Below, one piece after another: positions 28,859 through 37,307 of a stretch of 64,000 bases of DNA (its first letter is position 1; every line of letters begins with the position of its first letter). Origin of the DNA: an uncultured Eubacterium sp. (GTDB lineage: Bacteria; Bacillota; Clostridia; Lachnospirales; Lachnospiraceae); contig CAJTXO010000011.1 of assembly GCA_910583555.1 (NCBI GenBank), positions 1 through 64,000 of the forward strand, given 5' to 3'. A program made the translations under genes and the position numbers. The notes beneath the pieces were generated by a model. That model was given only the letters and a program-made list of their open reading frames with translations. It had not been told where the DNA came from and made no database searches.

Positions 28859-29056
28859 CTAGCGCATAGACTCTTCCTGCTTTTTAATCATCTGACGAAC
28901 CATCTCGCCGCCTACGCTGCCGGCTTCTCTGGATGTGAGGTCACCATTGTAACCCTCCTTCAGGTTTACGCCGATCTCAGATGCAACTTCCATCTTGAAT
29001 TTGTTCATCGCGTCTTTGGCCTGTGGTACTTCCATTCTGTTGCTAGATTTGCTCAT
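28859..29056 (-). CDS. Alpha/beta-type small acid-soluble spore protein
   Basis: DNA-binding protein that saturates the spore chromosome and protects it, and is degraded by GPR at germination. The 65-residue sequence carries both family signatures: KMEVASEIGV, which includes the GPR cleavage site (after Glu in EIG), and DLTSREAGSVGGEMVRQMI. The ATG at 29056 sits 7 bp after GGAGGTG; an in-frame GTG directly before it is also possible. It is monocistronic, with a terminator at 28733. A forespore sigma-G promoter is expected upstream, but I could not pick one out with confidence. It shows that the host forms endospores. Confidence 0.95.
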   Translation of the reverse strand: MSKSSNRMEVPQAKDAMNKFKMEVASEIGVNLKEGYNGDLTSREAGSVGGEMVRQMIKKQEESMR

Positions 29057-29094
29057 CACATTTCACCTCCGTGTTTTTAGTATTTATCTTGAGA

Positions 29095-29128
29095 GATAAC
29101 GGAATGTCCCCTGAAACATTCCGTTATC
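29095..29128. repeat. 13-bp perfect inverted repeat upstream of the SASP gene
   Basis: GATAACGGAATGT (29095-29107) pairs with 29116-29128 around an 8-nt loop. No T-run follows on either strand, so it is not a standard terminator. It lies about 40 bp upstream of the SASP start and could be a 5'-leader hairpin, or a terminator of the recU transcript without a U-tract. Confidence 0.5.
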
Positions 29129-29208
29129 CGAAACGTTTCAAATCGAAGCCACTCGGTTATCTGATACTATTGTACCCACGAAGGTTTTTTTCATTCTGGT
29201 AGTTTTTG

Positions 29209-29748
29209 TTATTGTGACTGCCGCTGTTCCATGTCCATGGATACTTGTTCGAGGTAGTGCACGAAGGTTCCGGAATACGTTGAAATTTCAAAGGCGGGGT
29301 CGAGTTCGGAAAAGGAGAAGCTCTTTTTTCCGCCGGATTCCATGCGTGTCCAGAATTGTTTCAATTTTTTATATGGCAGATATACGTAGCAGTCCCTGGC
29401 GGCAAAATAGATCAGTAGAAAGGCGATGCCTTCCTGCTGCTCAAATTCGGTCATGAACTTCATCTGATGTTCATGTATGTTCGCCAGCGGGAACCGGTCG
29501 CTCACACATTCTTTGGCGTCGAAACAGACGGGAACACCCTGGATCACGCCGATGTAATCGACCGTACTTTTCTGTTCAAAATAGGCGAGCGTGATATGCC
29601 TCGTATTTTGATCAATGCGGATCGGTTTGATCGGGGTCGGCACTTTTTGTATCAGGGCAAGTTTTTGTGACCGGTACTTTTCGTTTGTGAGGTTGATGAG
29701 TTCTTCTAAAAAGGAGCCGCGTAAACCTCTGGAATTCCAGGTCGCCAT
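29209..29748 (-). CDS. recU: Holliday junction resolvase RecU-like protein
   Basis: Endonuclease that resolves recombination intermediates in Gram-positive bacteria. The pattern RGxxLEELINLTNEKYR at the N-terminus, HKK-like QKVPTPIKPI, and STVDYIGVIQGVPVCFDAKE matches RecU; the last segment carries the D...E.K nuclease core. FPLANIHEHQMKFM and FLLIYF follow. At 179 residues it is near the family length (about 200). It overlaps the yebC stop by one base (TAATG), indicating translational coupling. In many Bacilli recU pairs with a pbp gene; here it is instead the tail of yebC. Confidence 0.85.
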   Translation of the reverse strand: MATWNSRGLRGSFLEELINLTNEKYRSQKLALIQKVPTPIKPIRIDQNTRHITLAYFEQKSTVDYIGVIQGVPVCFDAKECVSDRFPLANIHEHQMKFMTEFEQQEGIAFLLIYFAARDCYVYLPYKKLKQFWTRMESGGKKSFSFSELDPAFEISTYSGTFVHYLEQVSMDMEQRQSQ

Positions 29749-30476
29749 TACTCATCCACGTTGTGGTATACTGCCTGGACATCGTCGTCCTCGTCGAGAA
29801 GGTCCAAAATGCGGTTGAACATTTTTATATCATTTTCATCAGTGAGTTCCACGTAAGTCTGCGGGATCATGGTGACTTCCGCCTGCGCCATCGGAACGCC
29901 TTCTTTTTCTAATGCCTCGCGGACCTGGCTGAAATCATCCGGAGTCGTCACGATTTCATAGCTGTCTTCTTCCTCGGAAAAATCTTCCGCGCCGGCGTCT
30001 AAAGCAAGCATCATGAATTCATCCGCGTCGGTGTCATATTCTTCCTTGTCCACGATGATCTGACCTTTCGTGTCAAACATATAAGAGACACACCCCGTCG
30101 TACCGACGTTGCCGTTGCCTTTTGTAAACGCGTTTCTTACGTTGGAAGCCGTACGGTTTTTGTTGTCAGTCAGCGCTTCTACGATGATCGCCGTCCCGTT
30201 CGGGCCGTATCCTTCATATGTAATGCTCACATAATTCACGGCGTCGACATTTCCCGCCGCTTTCTTGATGCCGCGGTCGATCGTATCGTTCGGCATGTTA
30301 TTTGCTTTTGCTTTTGCGATCACATCGCGCAGCTTACTGTTATTATCCGGATCCGGGCCGCCTTCTTTGACAGCCACGGCGATCTCACGACCGATCACAG
30401 TAAATATCTTACCCTTTTTTGCATCATTTTTTTCTTTTTTGTGCTTGATGTTCGCAAATTTTGAATGTCCTGACAT
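29748..30476 (-). CDS. yebC: YebC/PmpR-family protein
   Basis: Member of the YebC/TACO1 family, described both as a transcription regulator and as a translation factor that helps ribosomes through difficult stretches such as proline runs. It has the invariant start MSGHSKFANIKHKKEKNDAKKGKIFT, then AKANNMPNDTIDRGIKKA, YEGYGPNGTAIIVE, NRTASNVRNAFTK and the acidic C-terminus. At 242 residues it has the standard length. SD AGAAAAGAGG lies upstream. It starts 56 bp behind argR and is coupled to recU. Confidence 0.96.
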   Translation of the reverse strand: MSGHSKFANIKHKKEKNDAKKGKIFTVIGREIAVAVKEGGPDPDNNSKLRDVIAKAKANNMPNDTIDRGIKKAAGNVDAVNYVSITYEGYGPNGTAIIVEALTDNKNRTASNVRNAFTKGNGNVGTTGCVSYMFDTKGQIIVDKEEYDTDADEFMMLALDAGAEDFSEEEDSYEIVTTPDDFSQVREALEKEGVPMAQAEVTMIPQTYVELTDENDIKMFNRILDLLDEDDDVQAVYHNVDE

Positions 30477-30532
30477 TACTTTTCCTCTTTTCTGCCAAGC
30501 GTGTTTTTGCGCGCTTTAGCTTTATTTTTATT

Positions 30533-31021
30533 CTAATCACAGATCTGAACGATACACTGTCTCAGGTCTGCCATCACACGCGTCACCATTTCCTCCGTTT
30601 TGACCGCGCACATGATCGTATCATCTCCGGCGATCGAACCGACGATTCCGTCGAGCTTCATCGCGTCGATGGCGGCCGCCACTGCCATTGCCATCCCGCT
30701 CTGGGTTCGGATCACGAGCAGGTTTCCCGCCGGCTCCATGGATACGACTCCGTCCTGGAGAACGCTGGCATACTGCCGGCCGAAACCGGAGCCGGTGCCA
30801 AAATCGGCGCTTTTGCCGGAGTCGCGCACCGCCGTCATATACCGCTGTTTCGCGCGGATCCCCGGCACCTTCACGAGCGACATTTCCCGTATATCGCGGG
30901 AGACCGTGGCCTGCGTCACCGAGTATCCGGCCTCATTTAAGTATCTGGCCAGATCCTCCTGCGTCTCCACTTCATATTTATTTATGATCTCAATGATCTT
31001 TTCCTGTCTCTTCTTCTTCAT
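30533..31021 (-). CDS. argR: Arginine repressor ArgR/AhrC
   Basis: Hexameric, arginine-sensing regulator of arginine biosynthesis and catabolism. The N-terminal winged helix (residues 1-70) has QEDLARYLNEAGYSVTQATVSRDIREM. The C-terminal domain (85-160) has the trimer/arginine-binding GSIAGDDTIMCAVKT. At 162 residues it is slightly longer than the usual 150. It lies 5 bp downstream of nadK. The usual Clostridial order nadK-argR-recN is not kept: yebC follows argR and no recN is in the window. Confidence 0.96.
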   Translation of the reverse strand: MKKKRQEKIIEIINKYEVETQEDLARYLNEAGYSVTQATVSRDIREMSLVKVPGIRAKQRYMTAVRDSGKSADFGTGSGFGRQYASVLQDGVVSMEPAGNLLVIRTQSGMAMAVAAAIDAMKLDGIVGSIAGDDTIMCAVKTEEMVTRVMADLRQCIVQICD

Positions 31022-31026
31022 TTCAT

Positions 31027-31866
31027 CTAAAAGCGATTCAGCTTGCTCCTCATTTTTTCATAGAATCCCACATCCGGCAGCGATACGACGTCAAATGACT
31101 CCTCCGCTTTTCGGATATGTATTTCATCACCGGTCTCTGCCTGCCAGAGTACATCGCCGTCAAACCGGACCGATGCCTCGTCCGGTGAGCTCTCTCTCGT
31201 CTTCTCCACCCGGATCCGGATGCAGTCGTCGGAAGAAACCACCAGGCTGCGTTTGTTCAGTGAATGCGGGCAGATGGGGGTAATGACAAATGCCTCCATG
31301 TTCGGTGACAGAACAGGTCCGCCAGCGGAAAGGTTGTACGCCGTAGAACCGGTCGGGGTGGCCACGATCACGCCATCGGCGACGTACGTATCTAAAAGTT
31401 CGTCATTGACCCATACGCTCGTCGTGATCATCTTCCCCAGATTCTTCTTTCCGACGATAATTTCATTTACGGTAATACTCCGCTCACCCGAAGCCTGGAT
31501 CACCCCTTCCAAAACCATCCGTTTCTCAAAGCGGCACTTCCCTGCCAGTACGGCGTCCAGCGCTTCGTACACCCGGGGCGGCTCCACTTCGGTCAGAAAT
31601 CCGAGCGTTCCGAGGTTCACGCCGAGGATCGGGATCCCCTTTCCCGCGATCTTCTTAGCGGCCCGGATGACCGTACCGTCTCCGCCTAACACGATCGCCA
31701 GATCCGTACCATCCAAAACAAACCCGGCACTTTCCTGACTGATCGGTTCCCTATGACTTATTATTGTAACACAAATATTACATTTTTCCAAATATGTTTT
31801 GATCTCATTCGCCACGGCATACTCCGCATCTTTTTCCTCATTCACGATCAGGCAAATCCGCTCCAT
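31027..31866 (-). CDS. nadK: NAD kinase
   Basis: Makes NADP from NAD. The motif GGDGTVIRAAK (residues 61-71) is the nucleotide-binding signature, followed by GVNLGTLGFLTEVEP and DGVIVATPTGSTAYNLSAGGP, the second conserved block. At 279 residues it has normal length. I use the ATG at 31866 because AAAGG lies 9 bp upstream; an in-frame GTG at 31872 would be only 3 bp from that SD. It sits between dxs-tlyA (43 bp) and argR (5 bp), the conserved order in Clostridia. Confidence 0.96.
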   Translation of the reverse strand: MERICLIVNEEKDAEYAVANEIKTYLEKCNICVTIISHREPISQESAGFVLDGTDLAIVLGGDGTVIRAAKKIAGKGIPILGVNLGTLGFLTEVEPPRVYEALDAVLAGKCRFEKRMVLEGVIQASGERSITVNEIIVGKKNLGKMITTSVWVNDELLDTYVADGVIVATPTGSTAYNLSAGGPVLSPNMEAFVITPICPHSLNKRSLVVSSDDCIRIRVEKTRESSPDEASVRFDGDVLWQAETGDEIHIRKAEESFDVVSLPDVGFYEKMRSKLNRF

Positions 31867-31909
31867 GTTCACAAACCTTTCTATATTTAAGATGCTGCGG
31901 AAGGCGGGG

Positions 31910-34813
31910 TTATCTGCCCCCTTGTTCCACGATTCGATTGATCTGTTCCTTTTCCTCTTCTGTCAATTCCTCCGGCTGCGCGCCTTCCTTTTTGGCATAG
32001 AGCAGGTATTCGGTATTTCCCTCGGCTCCCCGGATCGGGGAAACGTCCAGTCCGTAAATGACAAAACCCAGACTTTTTGCGTATCGCATGACCGTCCCGA
32101 TCACTTCCTTATGAACGGCCGGATCGCGGACGACACCCTTTTTTCCCACCTTTTCCCGTCCGGCTTCAAACTGGGGTTTGATGAGGCACACGATCTGAGC
32201 CCCGTCCCTCATCAGTTCGCGCACCGGCGCGAGCACTTTTGTCAGCGAAATAAATGCCACGTCGATCGAGACAAAATCGACGGCTTCACCGATGTCTTCC
32301 GGCACGACATAACGGATATTCGTCTTTTCCATTGACTTCACACGGCTGTCCTGGCGCAGTTTCCACACAAGCTGGTTCGTGCCGACGTCGATGGCGTACA
32401 CGAATTTTGCGCCATTTTGCAGCATACAGTCCGTGAAGCCGCCCGTGGACGCACCGACATCCATGCAGACAAGGCCGTTCAGTTCAATCGGGAACACCTG
32501 CACCGCCTTATCGAGTTTATAACCGCCGCGGCTCACAAACTTCATCTGCTTTCCCTTGATCTCTATGTGCGCATCCACCGGAAATTTGTGCCCGGCCTTG
32601 TCCTCCCGCTGCTCGTCCACGAATACATTTCCCGTCATGATGAGCGCTTTCGCCTTCTCCCGCGACTCGGAAAGGCCGCGGTTGACTAAAAGCACATCCA
32701 GCCGCTCTTTCTCCGTCTTTTTTTCGGTACGTTCCCGGGAAACTCTCCCGTGGGATCCGTTCCCGTGGGAAAATTTTCCGTGGGATCCGTTCCCGTGGGA
32801 AACTTTGCCGTGGGAAACTTTGCCGTGGGTTTCGTTTACCATCTCACGCATCCGCTCTGCCACATGTTCGGCGTCCATGCCGTACCGGGCGTATAATTCC
32901 GCAGGTGCTCCGTGTTCTACAAATGTATCATGGATAGATATGTTCAACATCCGCTCCGGGAAGATCCCGTGTTCCGCAAGCATCGCCTCCGCCTGCTGCC
33001 CGAAACCGCCTGCTGCCACGTTATCTTCCATCGTTACCATCCCTTTGTGGCGCGGCACGAGCTCCCGCATGAGCGCTTCGTCAAACGGCTTCACAAAACA
33101 CATGTTCACGACTGTACAGCGTATCCCGTCATCCCGCAATAGCAGTGCGGTTTCGATCGCCGTCCCAACCATATTCCCCACCGCGAAAATGACAAAATCA
33201 CCGCCCGCGTGTTCTCCTTCTTGTTTTCCCGCATGTTTGTCCGCACCTTCACACGTCTGGTTTTCACAAGCCAACCCATTTTCACCAACCGACCCATTTT
33301 CACAAAATGCCCCGTTTACCATGATGATACTGGCACGGCCATATACGAAATCCGCCACCTCCTCCGGCGTTTCCGCTTCCGACACCGCGCCGCGCGGATA
33401 TCGGACTGCCACCGGCCCATCCCAATCGTAAGCAAAATCCAAACTCTTCCTGAGTTCGGTTCCATCCGCAGGCGAGATCACCGTCATATTCGGAATGGAC
33501 GTCAGATAAGAAATGTCAAAAATCCCCTGATGCGTGTCGCCATCCCGTCCCACGATCCCGCTCCGGTCAACCGCAAAAATAACCGGAAGCCGGTTCAGGC
33601 AGATGTCATGCAGGATCTGGTCATACGCGCGCTGTAAGAACGTGGAATAAATACACACGACCGGGCGGAGACCTCCTGACACCAGACCGGCCGAAAACGT
33701 CACCGCATGCTCCTCCGCGATACCGACGTCAAACGAACGGTTGGGAAATTCCTCCGCAAATGCTTTTACGCCTGTCCCGTCCGGCATCGCCGCGCAGACG
33801 GACACTAGCTCCTGACACTCCCTTCCTTTTTCGAGCAGCCATTCCCCGAACACGTCCGTATATGTCCGTTCCGGCGGATCCGCCAGTTCTCCCGTTTTCG
33901 GATCAAACGCGCCGACCCCGTGAAACATCGACGGATTTGTCTCGGCTGGCAGATATCCTTTCCCTTTCTTCGTCACGACATGTATCAGGACCGGTCGATT
34001 TTTGATGCGCGCCGCCGCGCGGAGCGCTTCTAACATTCCTTCGATATTATGACCGTCGATCGGACCTACATAAATAATGCCCATCTCCTCAAAAAACATG
34101 CCGGGTACAAACAGATGCTTGAGGGAATTTTTGGCATTTTTGATCGTCTCCGCCATCGTAGTCCCGACATTCGGTATTTCGTTTAAACGGCCCTCGATGT
34201 TGATCTTCAGGTTATTATACTTCTGATTTGTCCTCATCCTCCCCAGATACTTTGACATGCCGCCCACATTTTTCGCGATGGACATTTTGTTATCATTGAG
34301 GACAATGATCAGGTTCGATTTCATCTGTTCCGCGTTATTGAGCGCCTCGAACGCCATACCCCCGGAGAGGGCGCCGTCGCCGATGACCGCCACCACTTTT
34401 TCATCGCCGCCCCGTATATCCCTGGCCTTTGCCATCCCGAGCGCGACCGAGATCGACGTGGAGCTGTGACCCGTATTAAACGTGTCCGCGGGATTCTCAC
34501 TTACTTTCGGGAACCCACTGATGCCGTCCAGCCTGCGGAGCGTACGGAATTCCCGGTTCCGCCCCGTCAAAAGCTTATGCACATACGCCTGGTGTCCGAC
34601 GTCCCAGATCAGCTTGTCCTTCGGAAAGTCTAAAAAAAGATGCAGCGCCATCGTGAGTTCGACCGCCCCCAGGTTCGAAGCGAGATGCCCGCCTGTCCGG
34701 CTGACGCTTCCCACCAGCCGCTTGCGGAGTTCCCACGCCAGCTTGCGGTAATCTTCCGGCGCAATGTTCTTTATATCATTTTCCTTTTTTATCTGATTTA
34801 ATAAAATGCCCAA
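31910..34813 (-). CDS. dxs-tlyA: Fusion of DXP synthase (Dxs) and TlyA-type rRNA methyltransferase
   Basis: Residues 1 to about 655 are 1-deoxy-D-xylulose-5-phosphate synthase, the first step of the MEP isoprenoid pathway. They include the TPP motif VIGDGALSGGMAFEALNN and the block DRSGIVGRDGDTHQG. Residues about 695-967 are a TlyA/hemolysin A family protein: an S4 domain (ERLDVLLVNRGLSESREKAK) and a FtsJ-like methyltransferase (CMDVGASTGGFTDCMLQNGA, KPQFEAGREKVGKKGVV), which 2'-O-methylates rRNA. In relatives these are two adjacent genes. Here one uninterrupted frame joins them through six His-Gly-x-x-Ser pentapeptides (DNA repeats at 32734-32830). No start codon with an SD lies before the TlyA part. 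A low-complexity insert (about 498-538, rich in Glu, Asn, Gly and Cys) interrupts the Dxs C-terminal domain. Confidence 0.88.
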   Translation of the reverse strand: MGILLNQIKKENDIKNIAPEDYRKLAWELRKRLVGSVSRTGGHLASNLGAVELTMALHLFLDFPKDKLIWDVGHQAYVHKLLTGRNREFRTLRRLDGISGFPKVSENPADTFNTGHSSTSISVALGMAKARDIRGGDEKVVAVIGDGALSGGMAFEALNNAEQMKSNLIIVLNDNKMSIAKNVGGMSKYLGRMRTNQKYNNLKINIEGRLNEIPNVGTTMAETIKNAKNSLKHLFVPGMFFEEMGIIYVGPIDGHNIEGMLEALRAAARIKNRPVLIHVVTKKGKGYLPAETNPSMFHGVGAFDPKTGELADPPERTYTDVFGEWLLEKGRECQELVSVCAAMPDGTGVKAFAEEFPNRSFDVGIAEEHAVTFSAGLVSGGLRPVVCIYSTFLQRAYDQILHDICLNRLPVIFAVDRSGIVGRDGDTHQGIFDISYLTSIPNMTVISPADGTELRKSLDFAYDWDGPVAVRYPRGAVSEAETPEEVADFVYGRASIIMVNGAFCENGSVGENGLACENQTCEGADKHAGKQEGEHAGGDFVIFAVGNMVGTAIETALLLRDDGIRCTVVNMCFVKPFDEALMRELVPRHKGMVTMEDNVAAGGFGQQAEAMLAEHGIFPERMLNISIHDTFVEHGAPAELYARYGMDAEHVAERMREMVNETHGKVSHGKVSHGNGSHGKFSHGNGSHGRVSRERTEKKTEKERLDVLLVNRGLSESREKAKALIMTGNVFVDEQREDKAGHKFPVDAHIEIKGKQMKFVSRGGYKLDKAVQVFPIELNGLVCMDVGASTGGFTDCMLQNGAKFVYAIDVGTNQLVWKLRQDSRVKSMEKTNIRYVVPEDIGEAVDFVSIDVAFISLTKVLAPVRELMRDGAQIVCLIKPQFEAGREKVGKKGVVRDPAVHKEVIGTVMRYAKSLGFVIYGLDVSPIRGAEGNTEYLLYAKKEGAQPEELTEEEKEQINRIVEQGGR
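32734..32830 (-). repeat. 15-bp minisatellite in the dxs-tlyA linker
   Basis: Five full 15-bp units start at 32749, 32764, 32779, 32794 and 32809, each opening with CGTGGGA on the plus strand, with partial copies on both sides. The units at 32794 and 32809 are identical; those at 32749 and 32779 are also identical. Because 15 is a multiple of 3, changes in copy number keep the two enzymes in frame. Confidence 0.9.
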
Positions 34814-34854
34814 TGTCCGTTTTTCCTCCGTTCTCTGCTAACGTTCGTTGCCTG

Positions 34855-35754
34855 CTAACGGTCCCGTTCGACCAGCCAATTCATCAGTTCTGTCAAAAAT
34901 TCCTTCTCCCCGTCAAATTCCTCCAGATCCCCCAGGGCCGCGTCCGTGTACTCCCGCACCTTCGCCCTGGATGCCTCGATCCCATTCATCGCCGCAAACG
35001 TGGATTTGTCATTGTTCTCATCCGAATGAACCGGTTTTCCCAGCTTCTTTTCATCCCCGACGACATCGAGTATATCGTCCTGGATCTGAAAGGCGATCCC
35101 GAGTTTTCTTCCCATCTGCTCCAGGCGTTCCACTTCCCTGTCAGCAACGCCCGCAAGGATTCCGCCGACCATAAACGCCGTTTCCAAAAGCGCCGACGTC
35201 TTTTTCTCATAGACAAACAGTAACGTCTCCTCATCCACAAACGTTCCATTTTCCTCGACATCCACCACCTGGCCGCCGACCATGCCGTACATGCCCGCCT
35301 TGTGGCCGAGCACTTTGAGTGCCGCCGCCAGTCGTGCCGGATCCGCACCGCTGTCAAACGCCCGAAACGCCGTCTCGTACGCGTAATTCAAAAGAGCGTC
35401 CCCCGCAAGGACTCCCATCGCCTCACCAAATTTTTTGTGTGTCGTCAACTTTCCCCGGCGGTAATCATCATTGTCCATCGCCGGAAGATCGTCGTGCACG
35501 AGGGAATACGTGTGGATCATCTCAAGCGCTGCCATAAACGGCCCGACCACGTCCGGGTCCGCCCCGCCGCACATCTCGTACACTTCCTTCATAATGATCG
35601 GGCGGATGCGCTTCCCACCCGCGTGGATACTATAATTCACCGCCTCAAAAATCGTGCGCTGATACCCTTTTTCCGCCGGCAGAAACGGCTCGATCATCCG
35701 GTCAGCCTGCGCCGCCCGCTCCGCTAATGCCTGTTCAAATTCATTCGTCTTCAC
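34855..35754 (-). CDS. ispA: Polyprenyl (farnesyl/geranyl) diphosphate synthase
   Basis: Condenses IPP with allylic diphosphates to give short-chain prenyl diphosphates for undecaprenyl and quinone synthesis. It is an all-helical trans-prenyltransferase with the first Asp-rich motif DDLPAMD (88-94), the GGKRIRP substrate-binding segment (47-53) and the second Asp-rich motif DDILD in FQIQDDILDVVGD (near 235). At 299 residues it has the usual IspA length. The start is GTG at 35754 inside a 79-bp tandem duplication. In the second copy of that duplication the same GTG overlaps the xseB stop, which is probably the ancestral arrangement. Upstream of dxs by 41 bp. Confidence 0.94.
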   Translation of the reverse strand: MKTNEFEQALAERAAQADRMIEPFLPAEKGYQRTIFEAVNYSIHAGGKRIRPIIMKEVYEMCGGADPDVVGPFMAALEMIHTYSLVHDDLPAMDNDDYRRGKLTTHKKFGEAMGVLAGDALLNYAYETAFRAFDSGADPARLAAALKVLGHKAGMYGMVGGQVVDVEENGTFVDEETLLFVYEKKTSALLETAFMVGGILAGVADREVERLEQMGRKLGIAFQIQDDILDVVGDEKKLGKPVHSDENNDKSTFAAMNGIEASRAKVREYTDAALGDLEEFDGEKEFLTELMNWLVERDR

Positions 35755-35882
35755 TTCCCTGAACCTCTTTCTCCATTAGGATCTCTATCTTTTTTTCCGC
35801 CTTTAATGCCTGTTCAAATTCATTCGTCTTCACTTCCCTGTACCTCTTTCTCCATTAGGATCTCTATCTTTTTTTCCACCTT
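35725..35882 (-). repeat. 79-bp tandem duplication of the xseB/ispA junction
   Basis: Copy 1 (35725-35803) and copy 2 (35804-35882) differ at two positions only. Each copy contains the last xseB codons and the first ispA codons. Functional xseB ends in copy 2 and functional ispA starts in copy 1. A 30-codon hybrid ORF (35741-35833, minus) with an IspA head and XseB tail is created between them in frame. No translation evidence can be read from sequence. Confidence 0.95.
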
Positions 35883-36038
35883 GTCAATTGCCTTATTCCC
35901 CGCTTTTACCAGCTTCATCCCGTGGGAAAATGTATCATAAGCCTCTTCCAGTGACAATGTTTCATTCTCCATCTTCTCTACCGTTTCTTCCAGCTGTTCC
36001 ATGATCTCTTCCAGTTCCATCATTACCTCCAAATTCAC
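35820..36038 (-). CDS. xseB: Exodeoxyribonuclease VII small subunit
   Basis: Small subunit that pairs with XseA to form ExoVII, which degrades single-stranded DNA. A 72-residue helical hairpin with the family core LEEIMEQLEETVEKMENETLSLEEAYDTFSHGMKLVK. The C-terminus lies in copy 2 of a tandem duplication, so the stop is now 65 bp from the ispA start rather than overlapping it. It follows xseA by 78 bp. Confidence 0.93.
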   Translation of the reverse strand: MNLEVMMELEEIMEQLEETVEKMENETLSLEEAYDTFSHGMKLVKAGNKAIDKVEKKIEILMEKEVQGSEDE

Positions 36039-36051
36039 GCATTTGTTTCAC

Positions 36052-36126
36052 TCAATGTTTGGGCGCTTTTCTCTCAAGTTTGGGCGTTCACGCTCAAGCT
36101 TGCTAGGCTGAACGCCTTATTCAGCC
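36052..36126 (-). repeat. Short imperfect repeats and hairpin between xseA and xseB
   Basis: On the plus strand CTCAATGTTTGGGCG (36052-36066) is repeated as CTCAAGTTTGGGCG near 36073-36086, with a third partial copy CTCAAGCTT near 36093. An inverted repeat GGCTGAA/TTCAGCC (36106-36112 with 36120-36126) spans the xseA stop codon. The 78-bp spacer has no other content. Confidence 0.6.
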
Positions 36127-37307
36127 TTAGCCCGCACCGTCCCATCACACCATGTGATATCCAAAACATCCCCCGGCTTCACCATCTCCGCGCGATCGAC
36201 TCTCGTCCCCTTTTCATCCGCCACATAGGCAAATCCACCGGACAGACGTTTCAGCGGCGAAAGGCCGTCGAGCCTTCCCGCAAGCAACTGGAGCCGGTGT
36301 TTCTTCTCATTTAAAATGCGCTCCCACTGGCGGGAAAGCTTGTCCTCCATATCGGTCACATACTGCCGCTTCTGCCTCATCTGGCTCTCCGGATTGTATG
36401 ATTTCAGCATCTTTTTCATGTGGCTTAGATCAAGGCGCGCCGCATCGATGCGGTCAAACAGATTCCGCATCAGTCGCTCCTTCCCGCCATAGAGCTGTTC
36501 CAACGCCTGCCGCACGTCATAGACGACCAGTTCCGCCGCTGCCGAAGGCGTCGGCGCCCGCAGATCGGCCACATAATCGGCAATCGTCGTATCGGTTTCA
36601 TGCCCCACCGCGGACACGATGGGCGTCTGGCACTCAAAAATTGCCTGCGCGGTCTTTTCTTCATTAAACGCCCACAAATCTTCGATCGAGCCGCCGCCCC
36701 GGCCGACGATGATCACATCCACCCCGTGACTGTCCAGACGCCGGATTCCTTCCACAATCGTATCCGACGCCCCTTCCCCCTGCACTTTCGCCGGATAGAG
36801 GATCAGCTGGACATACGGGTTGCGCCGTGCGGCAATCTGCATCATATCCTGAACGGCCGCCCCGGTCCGCGCGGTGACGATCCCGACCCGCTTTACATAG
36901 CGGGGAAGCGGCTTCTTTCTCTTTTCATCAAAATAGCCTTTTTCTTCTAATTTTCGTTTTAACTGCTCATACTTTTCATACAGCACGCCGTCGCCCGCCA
37001 GCGTGATCTTTTTCGCGTAAAGCTGATATTTCCCGTCTCTCTCATATACATTGATCGTACCGCCGATCACGACCTCCTGGCCGTCGGTGAGACGAAACGA
37101 AAGTCCTCTGCGGTCGCCGGCAAACATGACGCAGGCGAGCGAAGAGGAAGCATCCTTTAACGTAAAATAAACATGCCCGGAACTGTGATATTTGCAATTG
37201 GAGATCTCACCTTTTACAAACACGACAGAAAGGGCATATTCGTTCGAAAACATATCTTTAATAAATCGGTTGATTGCCGACACGGAATATACTTGTCCTC
37301 TATTCAT
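36117..37307 (-). CDS. xseA: Exodeoxyribonuclease VII large subunit
   Basis: Catalytic and DNA-binding subunit of ExoVII. An N-terminal OB fold (VYSVSAINRFIKDMF through YQLYAKKITLAGDG) precedes the catalytic domain, with VGIVTARTGAAVQDM, VIIVGRGGGSIEDLWAFNEE, SAVGHETDTTIADYVADLRAPTPSAAAELVV, a coiled coil and the C-terminal LSPLKRLSGGFAYV segment. At 396 residues it is near the short end of the family. The start ATG lies in copy A of a junction duplication with nusB. In copy B the same ATG overlaps the nusB stop but leads into a broken frame. Confidence 0.95.
   Translation of the reverse strand: MNRGQVYSVSAINRFIKDMFSNEYALSVVFVKGEISNCKYHSSGHVYFTLKDASSSLACVMFAGDRRGLSFRLTDGQEVVIGGTINVYERDGKYQLYAKKITLAGDGVLYEKYEQLKRKLEEKGYFDEKRKKPLPRYVKRVGIVTARTGAAVQDMMQIAARRNPYVQLILYPAKVQGEGASDTIVEGIRRLDSHGVDVIIVGRGGGSIEDLWAFNEEKTAQAIFECQTPIVSAVGHETDTTIADYVADLRAPTPSAAAELVVYDVRQALEQLYGGKERLMRNLFDRIDAARLDLSHMKKMLKSYNPESQMRQKRQYVTDMEDKLSRQWERILNEKKHRLQLLAGRLDGLSPLKRLSGGFAYVADEKGTRVDRAEMVKPGDVLDITWCDGTVRAKAE

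Noticed and set aside
29095..29128. Rho-independent terminator
   Set aside because: The stem is perfect but no T-run follows on either strand, so I list it only as an inverted repeat.
32734..32830. Possible CRISPR-like or phase-variable array
   Set aside because: The units are 15 bp without spacers and lie in frame in a coding linker; they are a minisatellite, and their length cannot cause frameshifts.
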